This document shows positions 53,126 through 62,111 of a DNA stretch of 64,000 nt, in pieces. Made by a program: the position numbers and the translations under genes. This stretch comes from Carnobacterium_A sp047553015 (GTDB taxonomy: Bacteria; Bacillota; Bacilli; Lactobacillales; Carnobacteriaceae): the NCBI RefSeq assembly GCF_047553015.1, contig NZ_CP180212.1:2170001-2234000 (forward strand), read 5' to 3'. The notes below the pieces were generated by a model that saw only the letters and a program-made list of their open reading frames with translations, did no database searches and had not been told where the DNA came from. Positions within the stretch are counted from its first letter, which is position 1. Each line of letters opens with the position of its first letter.

Positions 53126-54595
53126 TTAAAGATGAGAAATAGCTGTTTGTAAATGCGCCTTTGTTTTTTCAAGACCAAGTAATTCAATCGTTTCAGGTAG
53201 CTCAGGACCGTGAACCTGTCCTGTTACTCCAACTCTAATAGGCATAAAGAGGTTCTTTCCTTTAATACCTGTTTCTTTTTGAATAGATTTAATGCCTGCT
53301 TTAATACTAACAGCATCAAAATTTTCTAATTCTGAAATAACTTTATCAAATGCATGAAGGACTTCTAAAACTGTTTCTCCAGCTAATATCTCTTTTGCTG
53401 CTTCGTCTAGTTCTGGTGTTTCTGTAAAAAATAAGCTAGCCAATGTTGTGATTTCAGCACCATAACTCATTTGATCATGGTACAAACCAATCACTTTTTG
53501 GACCCATTCTTTTTTATCATCAGATAAATTTTCTTCTACATAACCTGCTTTAACTAGATGAGGCATAGCCAGCTTCGTTACTGTTTCTAAATCCGTTTGT
53601 TTCATGTATTGGTTGTTAATCCAATCTAACTTTTTAGGATCAAATGCTGCTGGTGACTTGCTCAAGCGATCTGGATTAAACATTTTTATAAAGTTTTCTT
53701 GATTGAAAATTTCATCTTCTCCAACTGGAGACCAACCAAGTAGAGCAATAAAGTTAAACATTGCTTCTGGTAAATAACCTAAATCTTGGTATTGCTCAAT
53801 AAATTGTAAAATGCTTTCATCACGTTTACTCAATTTTTTACCTGTTTCGCTGTTAATGATTAAAGTCATATGTCCAAAAGTAGGAGGTTTCCAACCAAAT
53901 GCCTCATATATCATCAGTTGTTTAGGCGTATTAGCAATGTGATCATCTCCACGTAATACATGAGTAATTTCCATGTAATGATCATCTACTGCTACAGCAA
54001 AATTATAGGTTGGCATGCCATCACGTTTAGCAATAACAAAATCTCCACCAACACTGCTTGCTTCAAATGTAATCGTTCCTTTTACCATATCTTCAAAACT
54101 ATAGGTATTTTCTGGTGAAACTCTAAAACGAATAACAGGTTCAATACCGTCGGCTTCTTTAGCTTTTTGCTCTTTAGGAGATAAGTTAGCACATTTCCCA
54201 CCATAGTGAGGCATTTCTCCACGATTGCGTTGTGCATCACGTTCTGATTCTAGTTCTTCTTCAGAACAGTAACATTTGTACGCACGGCTTCCCATTAGTA
54301 ATTGATCAACTAGCGGATCATAAGTAGATCGTCTTTCAGATTGTCTATATGGGCCATATTTACCTGGTTTTTCCGGACTCTCATCCCAATCCATTCCTAA
54401 CCATTTCAGATTATCTAATTGGCTTTTTTCACCATTTTCAATATTGCGTTTTTGGTCTGTGTCCTCAATTCTTATAATGAAGTCACCATTATTGTGTTTA
54501 GCAAATAAGTAATTAAACAAAGCTGTTCGAGCATTTCCGATGTGTAAATTTCCGGTTGGGCTTGGTGCATAGCGTACGCGAACTTTTTTCGTCAT
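53126..54595 (-). CDS. gltX: Glutamyl-tRNA synthetase
   Basis: Class Ic synthetase. N-terminal RYAPSPTGNLHIGNARTALF (about 7-26, HIGH motif) and KLSKRD (about 253) are clear. 489 residues from ATG 54595 with GAGGAAA upstream; the 27 extra residues of the longer frame run into ispDF. Order ispDF-gltX-cysE-cysS matches the Bacillus yac region. Confidence 0.96.
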   Translation of the reverse strand: MTKKVRVRYAPSPTGNLHIGNARTALFNYLFAKHNNGDFIIRIEDTDQKRNIENGEKSQLDNLKWLGMDWDESPEKPGKYGPYRQSERRSTYDPLVDQLLMGSRAYKCYCSEEELESERDAQRNRGEMPHYGGKCANLSPKEQKAKEADGIEPVIRFRVSPENTYSFEDMVKGTITFEASSVGGDFVIAKRDGMPTYNFAVAVDDHYMEITHVLRGDDHIANTPKQLMIYEAFGWKPPTFGHMTLIINSETGKKLSKRDESILQFIEQYQDLGYLPEAMFNFIALLGWSPVGEDEIFNQENFIKMFNPDRLSKSPAAFDPKKLDWINNQYMKQTDLETVTKLAMPHLVKAGYVEENLSDDKKEWVQKVIGLYHDQMSYGAEITTLASLFFTETPELDEAAKEILAGETVLEVLHAFDKVISELENFDAVSIKAGIKSIQKETGIKGKNLFMPIRVGVTGQVHGPELPETIELLGLEKTKAHLQTAISHL

Positions 54596-54611
54596 GATTT
54601 TTTCCTCATTT

Positions 54612-55808
54612 CTAAATAGTATTTTTTTCAAGTAAACAAATAGCCAATGCTGCAATACCTTCTTGTCTTCCGACAAAACCCATTTTTTCAGATGTTGTCG
54701 CTTTTACGTTAACACGTTCTGCATCTATTTGACAATCAAATGCTATATTTTCCTGCATTTTCTTTAAATAGGGTTGCATCTTTGGTTTTTCTGCCAAAAT
54801 TGTTGCATCTATGTTAATGATGCTGAATTTTTCATCTATCAATTGTTTATAAACTTGTTTCAATAACTCCCTAGAGTTTGCACCCTTAAAGGTTGAATCT
54901 GTATCAGGAAATAACTGTCCGATGTCACCTTTTCCTGCAGCTCCTAGTAACGCATCAATAATCGCATGAATTAAAACATCTGCATCGGAATGACCAGCAA
55001 GACCTTTTTCAAATGGCAGTTTTACACCACCAATTATACAAGGACGCCCTTTTACCAGCTGGTGAGTATCGTACCCTTGCCCAATTCTTTGCATCTTTTG
55101 CTCCTTGTGCTTTTTTTGCTGGTGTTTCACTATCGCTTCACCAATGACCAAGTCTTCAGGTGTCGTTATTTTAATATTATCATAGCTACTTGGTACCATT
55201 GTGACTTTTTCGCCAAGACGTTCCACAAGTGACGCATCATCTGTTCCTAAAAAATGATCTACCTTTGCTATTTTATGTGCCCTAAGTATTAATTGGCTGC
55301 TAAATGCTTGAGGCGTTTGCACTTGCCACAAAGCTGAACGTACTATCGTCTCTACGACTTGCTTGTTTTCAACTTTTTTAATTGTATCTTTAACAGGGAC
55401 GCCTAAAATTGCTGCTTTTTTTTGGTAAACAATTTCATTTAAAAGGTCGATTAAATGATTTTCAATAAAAGGTCGGGCTCCATCATGAATCATAACAAAA
55501 CCTTTTGTATTTTTTAACTTTTTCAATCCACAATTCACACTATCTTGACGCTCAGTTCCACCTTCGACAAAGGTAAAAGGAATAGCTGATAAAACACTTT
55601 CTTTTTTAGTTAATTCTTCTAATAAAGGTATTTCATCTTTCTTTGCCACAATAATGATATGGCAGCAATTCGTATCCTTTAAAAAAGTTCTTAGCGGATA
55701 AACAATTAGCGGCTCGTCTAAAAGTGGTAACAAGATTTTATTTCCCGTAGTTCCCATGCGCTTTCCATGACCTGCTGCTAGCAAAATCAGCTCATAGTCT
55801 TTGTTCAT
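54612..55808 (-). CDS. ispDF: Bifunctional IspD-IspF (MEP isoprenoid pathway fusion)
   Basis: Residues 1-228 are 2-C-methyl-D-erythritol 4-phosphate cytidylyltransferase (LLAAGHGKRMG near 9-19; HDGARPF; DTIKKV). Residues 239-398 are the cyclodiphosphate synthase (metal ligands in GYDTHQL and GHSDADVL; DIGQLFPDTD). In most Firmicutes these are two adjacent genes; here they are one frame joined by a Lys-rich linker. The linker DNA still contains AAGGAG (55106-55101) six bases before the IspF ATG (55094), so separate IspF synthesis is possible. ATG 55808 chosen over the GTG before it. Confidence 0.93.
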   Translation of the reverse strand: MNKDYELILLAAGHGKRMGTTGNKILLPLLDEPLIVYPLRTFLKDTNCCHIIIVAKKDEIPLLEELTKKESVLSAIPFTFVEGGTERQDSVNCGLKKLKNTKGFVMIHDGARPFIENHLIDLLNEIVYQKKAAILGVPVKDTIKKVENKQVVETIVRSALWQVQTPQAFSSQLILRAHKIAKVDHFLGTDDASLVERLGEKVTMVPSSYDNIKITTPEDLVIGEAIVKHQQKKHKEQKMQRIGQGYDTHQLVKGRPCIIGGVKLPFEKGLAGHSDADVLIHAIIDALLGAAGKGDIGQLFPDTDSTFKGANSRELLKQVYKQLIDEKFSIINIDATILAEKPKMQPYLKKMQENIAFDCQIDAERVNVKATTSEKMGFVGRQEGIAALAICLLEKNTI

Positions 55809-55818
55809 CACAAGGCTC

Positions 55819-56934
55819 CTATTCTTTTTCTTTAATTCCTTTTTGGGAATGAACTGGTTTTGCGAAAATCATACGGCCTGCAGCCGTTTGAAGTGCACTT
55901 GTTACAACGACATTAATTGTCTTATTCATAAAGTGCTGACCATCTTCTACTACAATCATTGTCCCATCATCTAGATAAGCTACTCCTTGGTTGCGTTCTG
56001 TTCCAATTTTAACAACCATTACAGTCATCTGTTCTCCAGGTATTACAACCGGTTTTACAGCGTTAGCTAGTTCATTGATATTTAATACAGGTACGTTTTG
56101 AAACTCACTAACTTTATTTAAATTATAATCATTAGTAACAACTACTCCGTCTAAAAGTTTCGCAAGTTTGATTAATTTGGTATCAACTTCTGCAATATCT
56201 TCGAAGTCTCCATCGTACATCTCGACATCCATATCATTTTCTTTTTGCAAAGCATTCAAAATATCTAATCCTCTACGTCCTCTTACACGTTTAAGACTGT
56301 CAGAAGAGTCTGCAATATATTGTAATTCTTGTAAAACAAAATTAGGTATCAGTAATACTCCTTCAACAAAACCTGTTTTAGCAATATCATAAATTCTACC
56401 ATCGATGATTACGCTCGTATCTAAAATTTTGTACTTCCTAAAGGTTTCGTCTGACTTTCTTTCTAATAACTGATTTTCTTCTTCTAATTCTACGTTCCTT
56501 TTAGATTTTGTTTGAAACATCTTTTGCCACTCTTCGCGTCTAGTTGTACCAATGCGAAAACCAAGATAAGCAAAAATAAACATTAAAATAATCGGTAAGA
56601 TGCTACTAATGAACGGCAATGATAAACCGATTAAGAAAAGGCTACCTAACCAAGCTAACACCATCCCTATAATTGTTCCAATACTCCCGAACAATAAGTA
56701 AGTAAGACTTTGCTGACTTAATAATACTTCTATTTTTTTAATCCCTTGCTCGATATACTTTGTGGTAGGAAGAGAAATCAATAAAAATATAATAGCACCA
56801 ATCACAATATTCACAAAGCTATAGTCCATAAATTGATTTGAAACGTTAAAAATATCCCATATTAATGGTAAAAAACTTGCTCCGATACTTCCACCAATTA
56901 ATACAAATATTCCCATAATAATTTTTTTAGCCAA
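55819..56934 (-). CDS. yacL: PIN/TRAM-domain membrane protein YacL
   Basis: A putative membrane-bound RNase. Four hydrophobic segments (residues 5-125), then a PIN domain starting ILDTSVIIDGRIYDIAKTG (about 158-176) with further acidic residues in DTKLIKLAKLLDGVVVTNDYN, and a C-terminal TRAM domain. 371 residues. Conserved neighbour of radA and ispD in Firmicutes. Cellular substrate unknown. Confidence 0.92.
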   Translation of the reverse strand: MAKKIIMGIFVLIGGSIGASFLPLIWDIFNVSNQFMDYSFVNIVIGAIIFLLISLPTTKYIEQGIKKIEVLLSQQSLTYLLFGSIGTIIGMVLAWLGSLFLIGLSLPFISSILPIILMFIFAYLGFRIGTTRREEWQKMFQTKSKRNVELEEENQLLERKSDETFRKYKILDTSVIIDGRIYDIAKTGFVEGVLLIPNFVLQELQYIADSSDSLKRVRGRRGLDILNALQKENDMDVEMYDGDFEDIAEVDTKLIKLAKLLDGVVVTNDYNLNKVSEFQNVPVLNINELANAVKPVVIPGEQMTVMVVKIGTERNQGVAYLDDGTMIVVEDGQHFMNKTINVVVTSALQTAAGRMIFAKPVHSQKGIKEKE

Positions 56935-56957
56935 AATAATCCTCCTTTTTCAATACC

Positions 56958-56997
56958 GGTATAGCCTTTACTTTAATTTTAATAAAGAGACTATACC
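56958..56997 (-). repeat. Hairpin between radA and yacL
   Basis: GGTATAG/CTATACC with inner CTTTA/TAAAG, no following T run on the minus strand. Possible mRNA-stability element rather than a terminator. Confidence 0.4.
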
Positions 56998-57009
56998 TTT
57001 TATTCCATT

Positions 57010-58386
57010 TTATTTAGTATCAAAAGCTTTTCGAATACTATCTGTAATGGTTGATACTCCTACGACTTCAATATCTTTAGGAAATGTCCATCCACCAATA
57101 TTATTTTTAGGAATAAAAATACGAGTGAAACCTAATTTTGCAGCTTCTTGAACTCGTTGATCAATCCGACTAACTCTTCTTACCTCTCCTGTAAGTCCTA
57201 TTTCACCGATAAAGCAGTCTTTTGGACGTGTTTCTTTTTCTTGATAACTAGATGTAATACTCATCGCAATCGCTAAATCGATAGCAGGCTCATCTAATTT
57301 CACTCCACCAGCTGCTTTTAAGTAGGCATCTTGATTTTGTAGCAACATACCGGCTCTTTTTTCTAAAACAGCCATAATTAGTGATACTCGATTATGATCT
57401 AAACCACTTACCGTCCGTTTAGCATTTCCAAAAACAGTCGGTGTAATCAGTGATTGAATCTCTGCTAGAATAGGCCTTGTGCCTTCCATTGCAGCCACTA
57501 CAGCTGATCCTGTTGCTCCAGCTAGGCGTTCTTCAAGGAACATCTCAGAAGGGTTTAGGACTTCTACCAGACCACCATTTCTCATTTCAAAAATCCCAAT
57601 TTCATTCGTTGAGCCAAAACGGTTTTTAACAGCTCTTAAAATACGAAACGTGTGGTGTCGATCTCCTTCAAAATAAAGAACCGTATCCACCATATGTTCT
57701 AACATTTTAGGCCCTGCAATAGACCCTTCCTTAGTTACATGTCCAACAATAAAAATAGCAATGTTATTCGTCTTCGCTATTTTCATTAAATCTGCTGTAC
57801 TTTCTCGTACTTGACTCACACTTCCAACAACACTCGAAACATCTGGCTGACTCATTGTTTGGATTGAGTCAATGACAACAAAGTCTGGTTTTATTTCTTC
57901 AATTGTTTGACGAATAGCAGCCATATCTGTTTCAGGATAAATATAAAAATTATCTCCTTTAACGCCTAATCGATTGGCACTCATCTTAAGTTGACTTGCA
58001 CTTTCTTCACCTGATACATATAGCACCTTGCCACCGGTGTCATTTAACTGAGCAGAAACTTGTAATAAGAGAGTTGATTTACCAATTCCTGGATCTCCTC
58101 CAATCAGAATTAAAGAGCCCGGAACAACTCCACCGCCTAGAACACGATTTAATTCAGCTAATTTCGTTTTTACTCTTGGTATTTTTGAAACTGTAATTTC
58201 TTGAATCGTTTGAGCCTTAGCAGACTTTCCAGTCATACTAACACGACTTCTACGATTATTCTTATCTGCAATTACTTCTTCTTCCATTTGATTCCATGCA
58301 CTACAGTTTGGACAACGTCCCATCCATTTAGGAGATTCGTATCCACAAGCTTGGCAGACAAATTTAGTTGATATTTTTTTTGCCAC
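57010..58386 (-). CDS. radA: DNA repair protein RadA
   Basis: A RecA-like branch-migration helicase in recombination and, in naturally competent bacteria, transformation. N-terminal zinc finger CQACGYESPKWMGRCPNC (about 11-28), Walker A GGDPGIGKST (about 91-100), KNRFGSTNE motif, and a C-terminal Lon-like domain. 458 residues, GTG start. Confidence 0.96.
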   Translation of the reverse strand: MAKKISTKFVCQACGYESPKWMGRCPNCSAWNQMEEEVIADKNNRRSRVSMTGKSAKAQTIQEITVSKIPRVKTKLAELNRVLGGGVVPGSLILIGGDPGIGKSTLLLQVSAQLNDTGGKVLYVSGEESASQLKMSANRLGVKGDNFYIYPETDMAAIRQTIEEIKPDFVVIDSIQTMSQPDVSSVVGSVSQVRESTADLMKIAKTNNIAIFIVGHVTKEGSIAGPKMLEHMVDTVLYFEGDRHHTFRILRAVKNRFGSTNEIGIFEMRNGGLVEVLNPSEMFLEERLAGATGSAVVAAMEGTRPILAEIQSLITPTVFGNAKRTVSGLDHNRVSLIMAVLEKRAGMLLQNQDAYLKAAGGVKLDEPAIDLAIAMSITSSYQEKETRPKDCFIGEIGLTGEVRRVSRIDQRVQEAAKLGFTRIFIPKNNIGGWTFPKDIEVVGVSTITDSIRKAFDTK

Positions 58387-58428
58387 TGATCGAACCTTCC
58401 CTTCGTTTATTGCATAGATTGTAAGTGT

Positions 58429-58437
58429 ATTTTACCA
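58429..58437 (-). promoter_or_regulatory. Extended -10 promoter of radA
   Basis: TGGTAAAAT on the minus strand, 43 bases before the radA start; no clear -35. Confidence 0.45.
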
Positions 58438-58569
58438 CAAAAATGAGAACAATAGGTTTTAAAATCCTTTTATTCTCGATACTAAATCATTTGATGGTAT
58501 CTCACTTCCTTTAACTTTATTTTTTTAAGTAGAATAAATTTAATTTGTTATTAATTTACTTTTTTTCAA

Positions 58570-58612
58570 AAAAACTACAGAAAAGATAAGAATAATATTC
58601 TTATCTTTTCCG
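58570..58612 (-). terminator. Terminator after dut
   Basis: Perfect 14-bp stem GAAAAGATAAGAAT (58580-58593 with 58597-58610), loop AAT; on the minus strand it continues with TGTAG then eight T. Confidence 0.88.
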
Positions 58613-58635
58613 CAGTATTATCATAATTCTGTCTT

Positions 58636-59169
58636 TTATTTTCCTGAAGAACCAAATCCACCTAAACGACTTTTTTGTGTCCTGCTTTCATTATCTGCTT
58701 TTAAAAAAGGTAAGAAAATACCTTGTCCAATCCGATCTCCTTTTTTGATGAGGCGGTCTTTAATGCCATAATTAATAAATTGAAAATAGATATGCCCTTC
58801 ATTTGATTCATTATTATAATAATCTGAATCGATAACTCCTATTCCGTTAGGCAGTAATAACTGATTTTTAATTGGATTGCTCGAACGATTTGCTAGTTGA
58901 AGAAATTCATCTTCTCCCATATAGGCTTTTATACCCGTCGGTACTAAAGTTGATTTTAAATATGTTTGATTTTCTTCTCCAAGAGAAAAATCATTTCTAT
59001 CATCTACTTGTTTTTTATTTTTTACTAATACTTTCCAAATACAAGGCACTAAACAATCTTGGGCAGCCTCAAAATCATAACCTGCCGCATGATGTGTTGC
59101 TCTGAACGGTATTTTTATTTCTTTCTCTTGATAATCTGTTACAACTTCAAAACCACGTTTTCTGCTCAT
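58636..59169 (-). CDS. dut: dUTP diphosphatase (dUTPase)
   Basis: Hydrolyses dUTP to dUMP, keeping uracil out of DNA. Motif 1 HHAAGYDFEAA (about 26-36), motif 2 ANRSSNP, motif 3 GIGVIDSDYY, motif 5 RLGGFGSSG. The 177 residues exceed the usual 140-150 because of an insertion around residues 40-70, as seen in many Gram-positive and phage forms. Start ATG 59169, 8 bases after AAAGGGG. Confidence 0.93.
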   Translation of the reverse strand: MSRKRGFEVVTDYQEKEIKIPFRATHHAAGYDFEAAQDCLVPCIWKVLVKNKKQVDDRNDFSLGEENQTYLKSTLVPTGIKAYMGEDEFLQLANRSSNPIKNQLLLPNGIGVIDSDYYNNESNEGHIYFQFINYGIKDRLIKKGDRIGQGIFLPFLKADNESRTQKSRLGGFGSSGK

Positions 59170-59326
59170 TTTCATATCCCCTTTGGTCAATCAGTAAAGT
59201 ACAATAGTTTAAATTTTATTGATTAAAAATAGTCTTAGTTAGTATAACAAATATTCAATCTCATTACGATAATTCTTCTACCTTGTTAAAAGAATTGTTT
59301 TATAAAAATTCATTTTCCCACTTAAC

Positions 59327-59364
59327 TGTGCACTATGCACAAAAAAAAGAACAAACCTTGTGCA
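59327..59364. repeat. Repeated TGTGCA palindromes upstream of the sugar ABC ATPase
   Basis: TGTGCACTATGCACA (59327-59341) is a perfect interrupted palindrome, and its half site TGTGCA recurs at 59359-59364, 32 bases (about three helical turns) on. The spacing suits a cooperatively bound repressor. No regulator gene is adjacent. Confidence 0.4.
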
Positions 59365-59372
59365 CTGCTCCG

Positions 59373-59401
59373 TTTCGAAAAGGTACCGTTTACATTATAC
59401 T
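59373..59401 (+). promoter_or_regulatory. Putative promoter of the sugar ABC ATPase
   Basis: TTTCGA (59373-59378), 17 bases, TATACT (59396-59401). The spacer holds a near-palindrome AAAAGGTACCGTTT, which could be an operator. The -35 is weak. Confidence 0.5.
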
Positions 59402-59459
59402 GAATATATTGATAAAGACAGTATTGAAACACTAAATAAAAATAGGACAGGTGATCAGG

Positions 59460-60563
59460 ATGGTAGAAATCGCTTTAAATAATATTCACAAAAAATATGA
59501 AAACAATGAAAATTATTCTGTTACAGATTTTAACTTAAAGATTCAAGATAGAGAATTTATTGTATTTGTCGGGCCTTCTGGTTGTGGTAAGTCTACAACA
59601 CTAAGGATGATTGCAGGATTAGAAGATATTTCTGAAGGAGAATTGTTTATCGGTGAAACTTTAATGAATGATGTTGCTCCTAAAGATCGTGATATCGCAA
59701 TGGTCTTCCAAAACTATGCTTTATACCCACATATGACTGTGTATGATAATATGGCTTTTGGTTTAAAATTGCGTAAATATAAAAAAGAAGAAATTAACCG
59801 TCGTGTAGAAGAAGCTGGTGAAATTTTAGGCCTTACTGAATACTTGCAACGTAAACCAGCTGCACTATCAGGTGGACAACGTCAACGTGTTGCTCTGGGA
59901 CGCGCTATTGTACGTGATGCTAAAGTTTTCCTAATGGATGAACCTTTATCTAACTTAGACGCTAAGCTACGTGTAGCTATGCGTGCAGAGATTGCTAAGC
60001 TGCATCGCCGTCTTGAAACAACAACTATTTACGTTACCCATGACCAAACAGAAGCTATGACCATGGCTGATCGTATTGTTATTATGAAAGATGGCTTCGT
60101 TCAACAGATAGGCTCTCCTAAAGAAGTTTACGATACTCCTGTTAACAAATTTGTAGCTGGTTTTATTGGCTCCCCAGCAATGAATTTCTTCGATGTTACA
60201 TTAAATGGAAATGTTCTATCAAATGGAGCAGGTTTAAAATTAGTTATCCCTGAAGGAAAAAGTAAATTCTTAATTTCTAAGGGCTATGATGGTAAAAAGC
60301 TAGTTTTTGGTATCCGTCCAGAAGATATTCATAGTGAACAAATTGCTCTAGATGCAGATCCTACTAGCGTTGTTCACGCTGAAGTTGTTGTATCAGAATT
60401 ACTTGGTGCTGAAACAATGTTGTATACACGTGTGGATGACACTGAATTTATTTCTAAAGTTAATGCCCGTGATTTCCATAAACCAGGAGAATTTATTGAC
60501 TTGGCATTTAATCTTAACAAGAGTCATTTCTTTGATATTGATACAGAGGAAGTTCTTCGTTAA
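59460..60563 (+). CDS. msmK: Multiple-sugar ABC transporter ATP-binding protein (MsmK/MsmX-type)
   Basis: The shared ATPase that energises several carbohydrate ABC importers. Walker A FVGPSGCGKSTTLRM (about 37-51), signature LSGGQRQR, Walker B VFLMDEPLSNLDAK, and a C-terminal MalK-like regulatory OB region (about 245-367). 367 residues from ATG 59460. It stands alone with no permeases or binding protein, the usual situation for MsmK. Confidence 0.92.
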   Translation: MVEIALNNIHKKYENNENYSVTDFNLKIQDREFIVFVGPSGCGKSTTLRMIAGLEDISEGELFIGETLMNDVAPKDRDIAMVFQNYALYPHMTVYDNMAFGLKLRKYKKEEINRRVEEAGEILGLTEYLQRKPAALSGGQRQRVALGRAIVRDAKVFLMDEPLSNLDAKLRVAMRAEIAKLHRRLETTTIYVTHDQTEAMTMADRIVIMKDGFVQQIGSPKEVYDTPVNKFVAGFIGSPAMNFFDVTLNGNVLSNGAGLKLVIPEGKSKFLISKGYDGKKLVFGIRPEDIHSEQIALDADPTSVVHAEVVVSELLGAETMLYTRVDDTEFISKVNARDFHKPGEFIDLAFNLNKSHFFDIDTEEVLR

Positions 60564-60619
60564 TATGTTTATCCTCTAATTTTTAGAGGTAACTCAACCA
60601 GTGGTTAACCCCTTAACAT

Positions 60620-60661
60620 AAAGAACTGAGATTAGGATGAAAATCTAAATCTCAGTTCTTT
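60620..60661. terminator. Terminator between msmK and the O-acetyltransferase
   Basis: AAAGAACTGAGATT pairs perfectly with AATCTCAGTTCTTT (60620-60633, 60648-60661), loop of 14, T-rich after it. Works for the convergent pair. Confidence 0.85.
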
Positions 60662-60665
60662 TATT

Positions 60666-61220
60666 TTATAAATGCAATACTTTTATTATTTTCGCAGGAT
60701 TGCCTCCCAGAACGACGTTATCAGGAAAAGATTTTGTCACAACAGCTCCTGCTCCAACCACGACATTATTTCCTAACGTTACACCTGGAATAATAATAGC
60801 TCCGCCACCTATCCATACGTTATCACCAAATGTGATAGGCTTGCCATATTCAATTGCCGTATTGCGTTCAGTTGGATCTAACGGATGGGTAGCAGTGTAT
60901 AATTGAACATTTGGAGCCAGCATACAATTGTCTCCAATTGTTATTGGGTAGATGTCTAATAAGGTACAATTAAAATTCGCGTAAAAATTCTCGCCAATAT
61001 GAATGTTAAATCCATAATCTACTATTAAACCAGGATTTACATGGAAATTCTGACCCGTTGTCCCAAACATTTCTTTTAGTATCGCTTTCTTTTCATCTAA
61101 TTCTTGTATTTGATGAAAAATTGTCAGTGCTTTTTGTGCTTGATCTCTAGCTTTTGATAATTCGAAATCAGATGCGTTATACATTTCACCATTGATCATT
61201 TTTTCTTTTTCTGTTCGCAT
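60666..61220 (-). CDS. Maltose/galactoside-type O-acetyltransferase
   Basis: A hexapeptide-repeat acetyltransferase of the Maa/LacA/NodL group. N-terminal Mac domain EKEKMINGEMYNASDFELSK (about 4-23), then a left-handed beta-helix with the catalytic His in YTATHPLDPTERN (about 109-121). 184 residues, AAGGAG upstream. Likely transfers acetyl from acetyl-CoA to a sugar; the natural substrate is unclear. Confidence 0.9.
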   Translation of the reverse strand: MRTEKEKMINGEMYNASDFELSKARDQAQKALTIFHQIQELDEKKAILKEMFGTTGQNFHVNPGLIVDYGFNIHIGENFYANFNCTLLDIYPITIGDNCMLAPNVQLYTATHPLDPTERNTAIEYGKPITFGDNVWIGGGAIIIPGVTLGNNVVVGAGAVVTKSFPDNVVLGGNPAKIIKVLHL

Positions 61221-61575
61221 TTGTTTGTCTCTCCTTTTCCATCTACTTAAGCACCTGTTGAAATTTACGACTTCAGTAGTATTACCTGTTCATAATAGAC
61301 CTGACATTAATTTTTATTAATTTAATGCGTTTGTTTTTATACTTGCTTCTTCTTACTATATAAAATAGGACTGTATCTCAAACAGGTTATTACTGGTATT
61401 TTTTTCTAATTAGGTACTATTAAATAAAGACTAGTTGTTTAGAGCTATCCTACTGGGTATTGTATTTTTTATAGCAGATTATTCACTTCAAGCTACATCT
61501 ATTATAGTAACATTTTATCATTTAAATTCACTTAAAAATACTAAAATGACTAATAATTAGATAGGAGGAATTTAA
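61221..61575. other. Non-coding spacer between acetyltransferase and DUF4385 gene
   Basis: AT-rich with no ORF, no strong hairpin and only weak promoter matches for the flanking divergent genes. It ends with an AGGAGG ribosome-binding site for the plus-strand gene. Confidence 0.5.
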
Positions 61576-62022
61576 GTGGTATTTAATTATGACTTAGATT
61601 ATGAGCACATAAACTTTCGTGAACATCCTGAACTTTATAGCGTAGGTAGAGGAGAGCAAGGTGTATTGCTAGTGGAACCTTATAAAAGTGAAATCCTCCC
61701 TTACTGGAGATTCAAAACTCCTGAGATAGCAAAAATTTCATCTGATAAGATTTATGATAAATATCTTAATTACAAAGAAAGTGACGATTTTATCGGAATG
61801 GATATGGCGAGAAAATTTCTCCAAATGGGCTATACAAGATCCCGGCGTTATGCAAATCATAAAAGTGGGAAAAAGTATAACGAAAATGGTGAATTGAAAG
61901 ACAGAGAGATTGATTTAGAAAAAGCAAAATCAGCTAGTATTTTTGAAGAGAAATGGAAACTAGTCCGGGAAGATCAAGACTATCTAAAACTAAAAAAAAA
62001 AAACCAACAAAAGTACGGTTAA
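61576..62022 (+). CDS. DUF4385 domain protein, function unknown
   Basis: A 148-residue soluble protein covering a whole DUF4385: GRGEQGVLLVEPYKSEILPY (about 24-43), WRFKTPEIAKISSDKIYDKY and ARKFLQMGYTRSRRYANHKS (about 78-97) are strongly conserved in the family as I recall it. No signal peptide or membrane segment. GTG start, 7 bases after AGGAGG. The function of the family is not established. Confidence 0.82.
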   Translation: MVFNYDLDYEHINFREHPELYSVGRGEQGVLLVEPYKSEILPYWRFKTPEIAKISSDKIYDKYLNYKESDDFIGMDMARKFLQMGYTRSRRYANHKSGKKYNENGELKDREIDLEKAKSASIFEEKWKLVREDQDYLKLKKKNQQKYG

Positions 62023-62064
62023 ACTAGCTCATCTTTCTTATTTATCTTGTTAGTAAATATTAAT

Positions 62065-62103
62065 AAAAAAAGATACAATAGGTTTGCACTCCTATTGTAT
62101 CTT
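62065..62103. terminator. Bidirectional terminator between DUF4385 and the L,D-transpeptidase
   Basis: Perfect 13-bp stem AAGATACAATAGG (62070-62082 with 62091-62103), loop of 8, A6 on the left providing the T run for the minus strand. Confidence 0.88.
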
Positions 62104-62111
62104 AATAGTAT

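Noticed and set aside
61221..61575. Remnant of an insertion sequence in the AT-rich spacer
   Set aside because: No terminal inverted repeats, target duplication or transposase fragment could be found.
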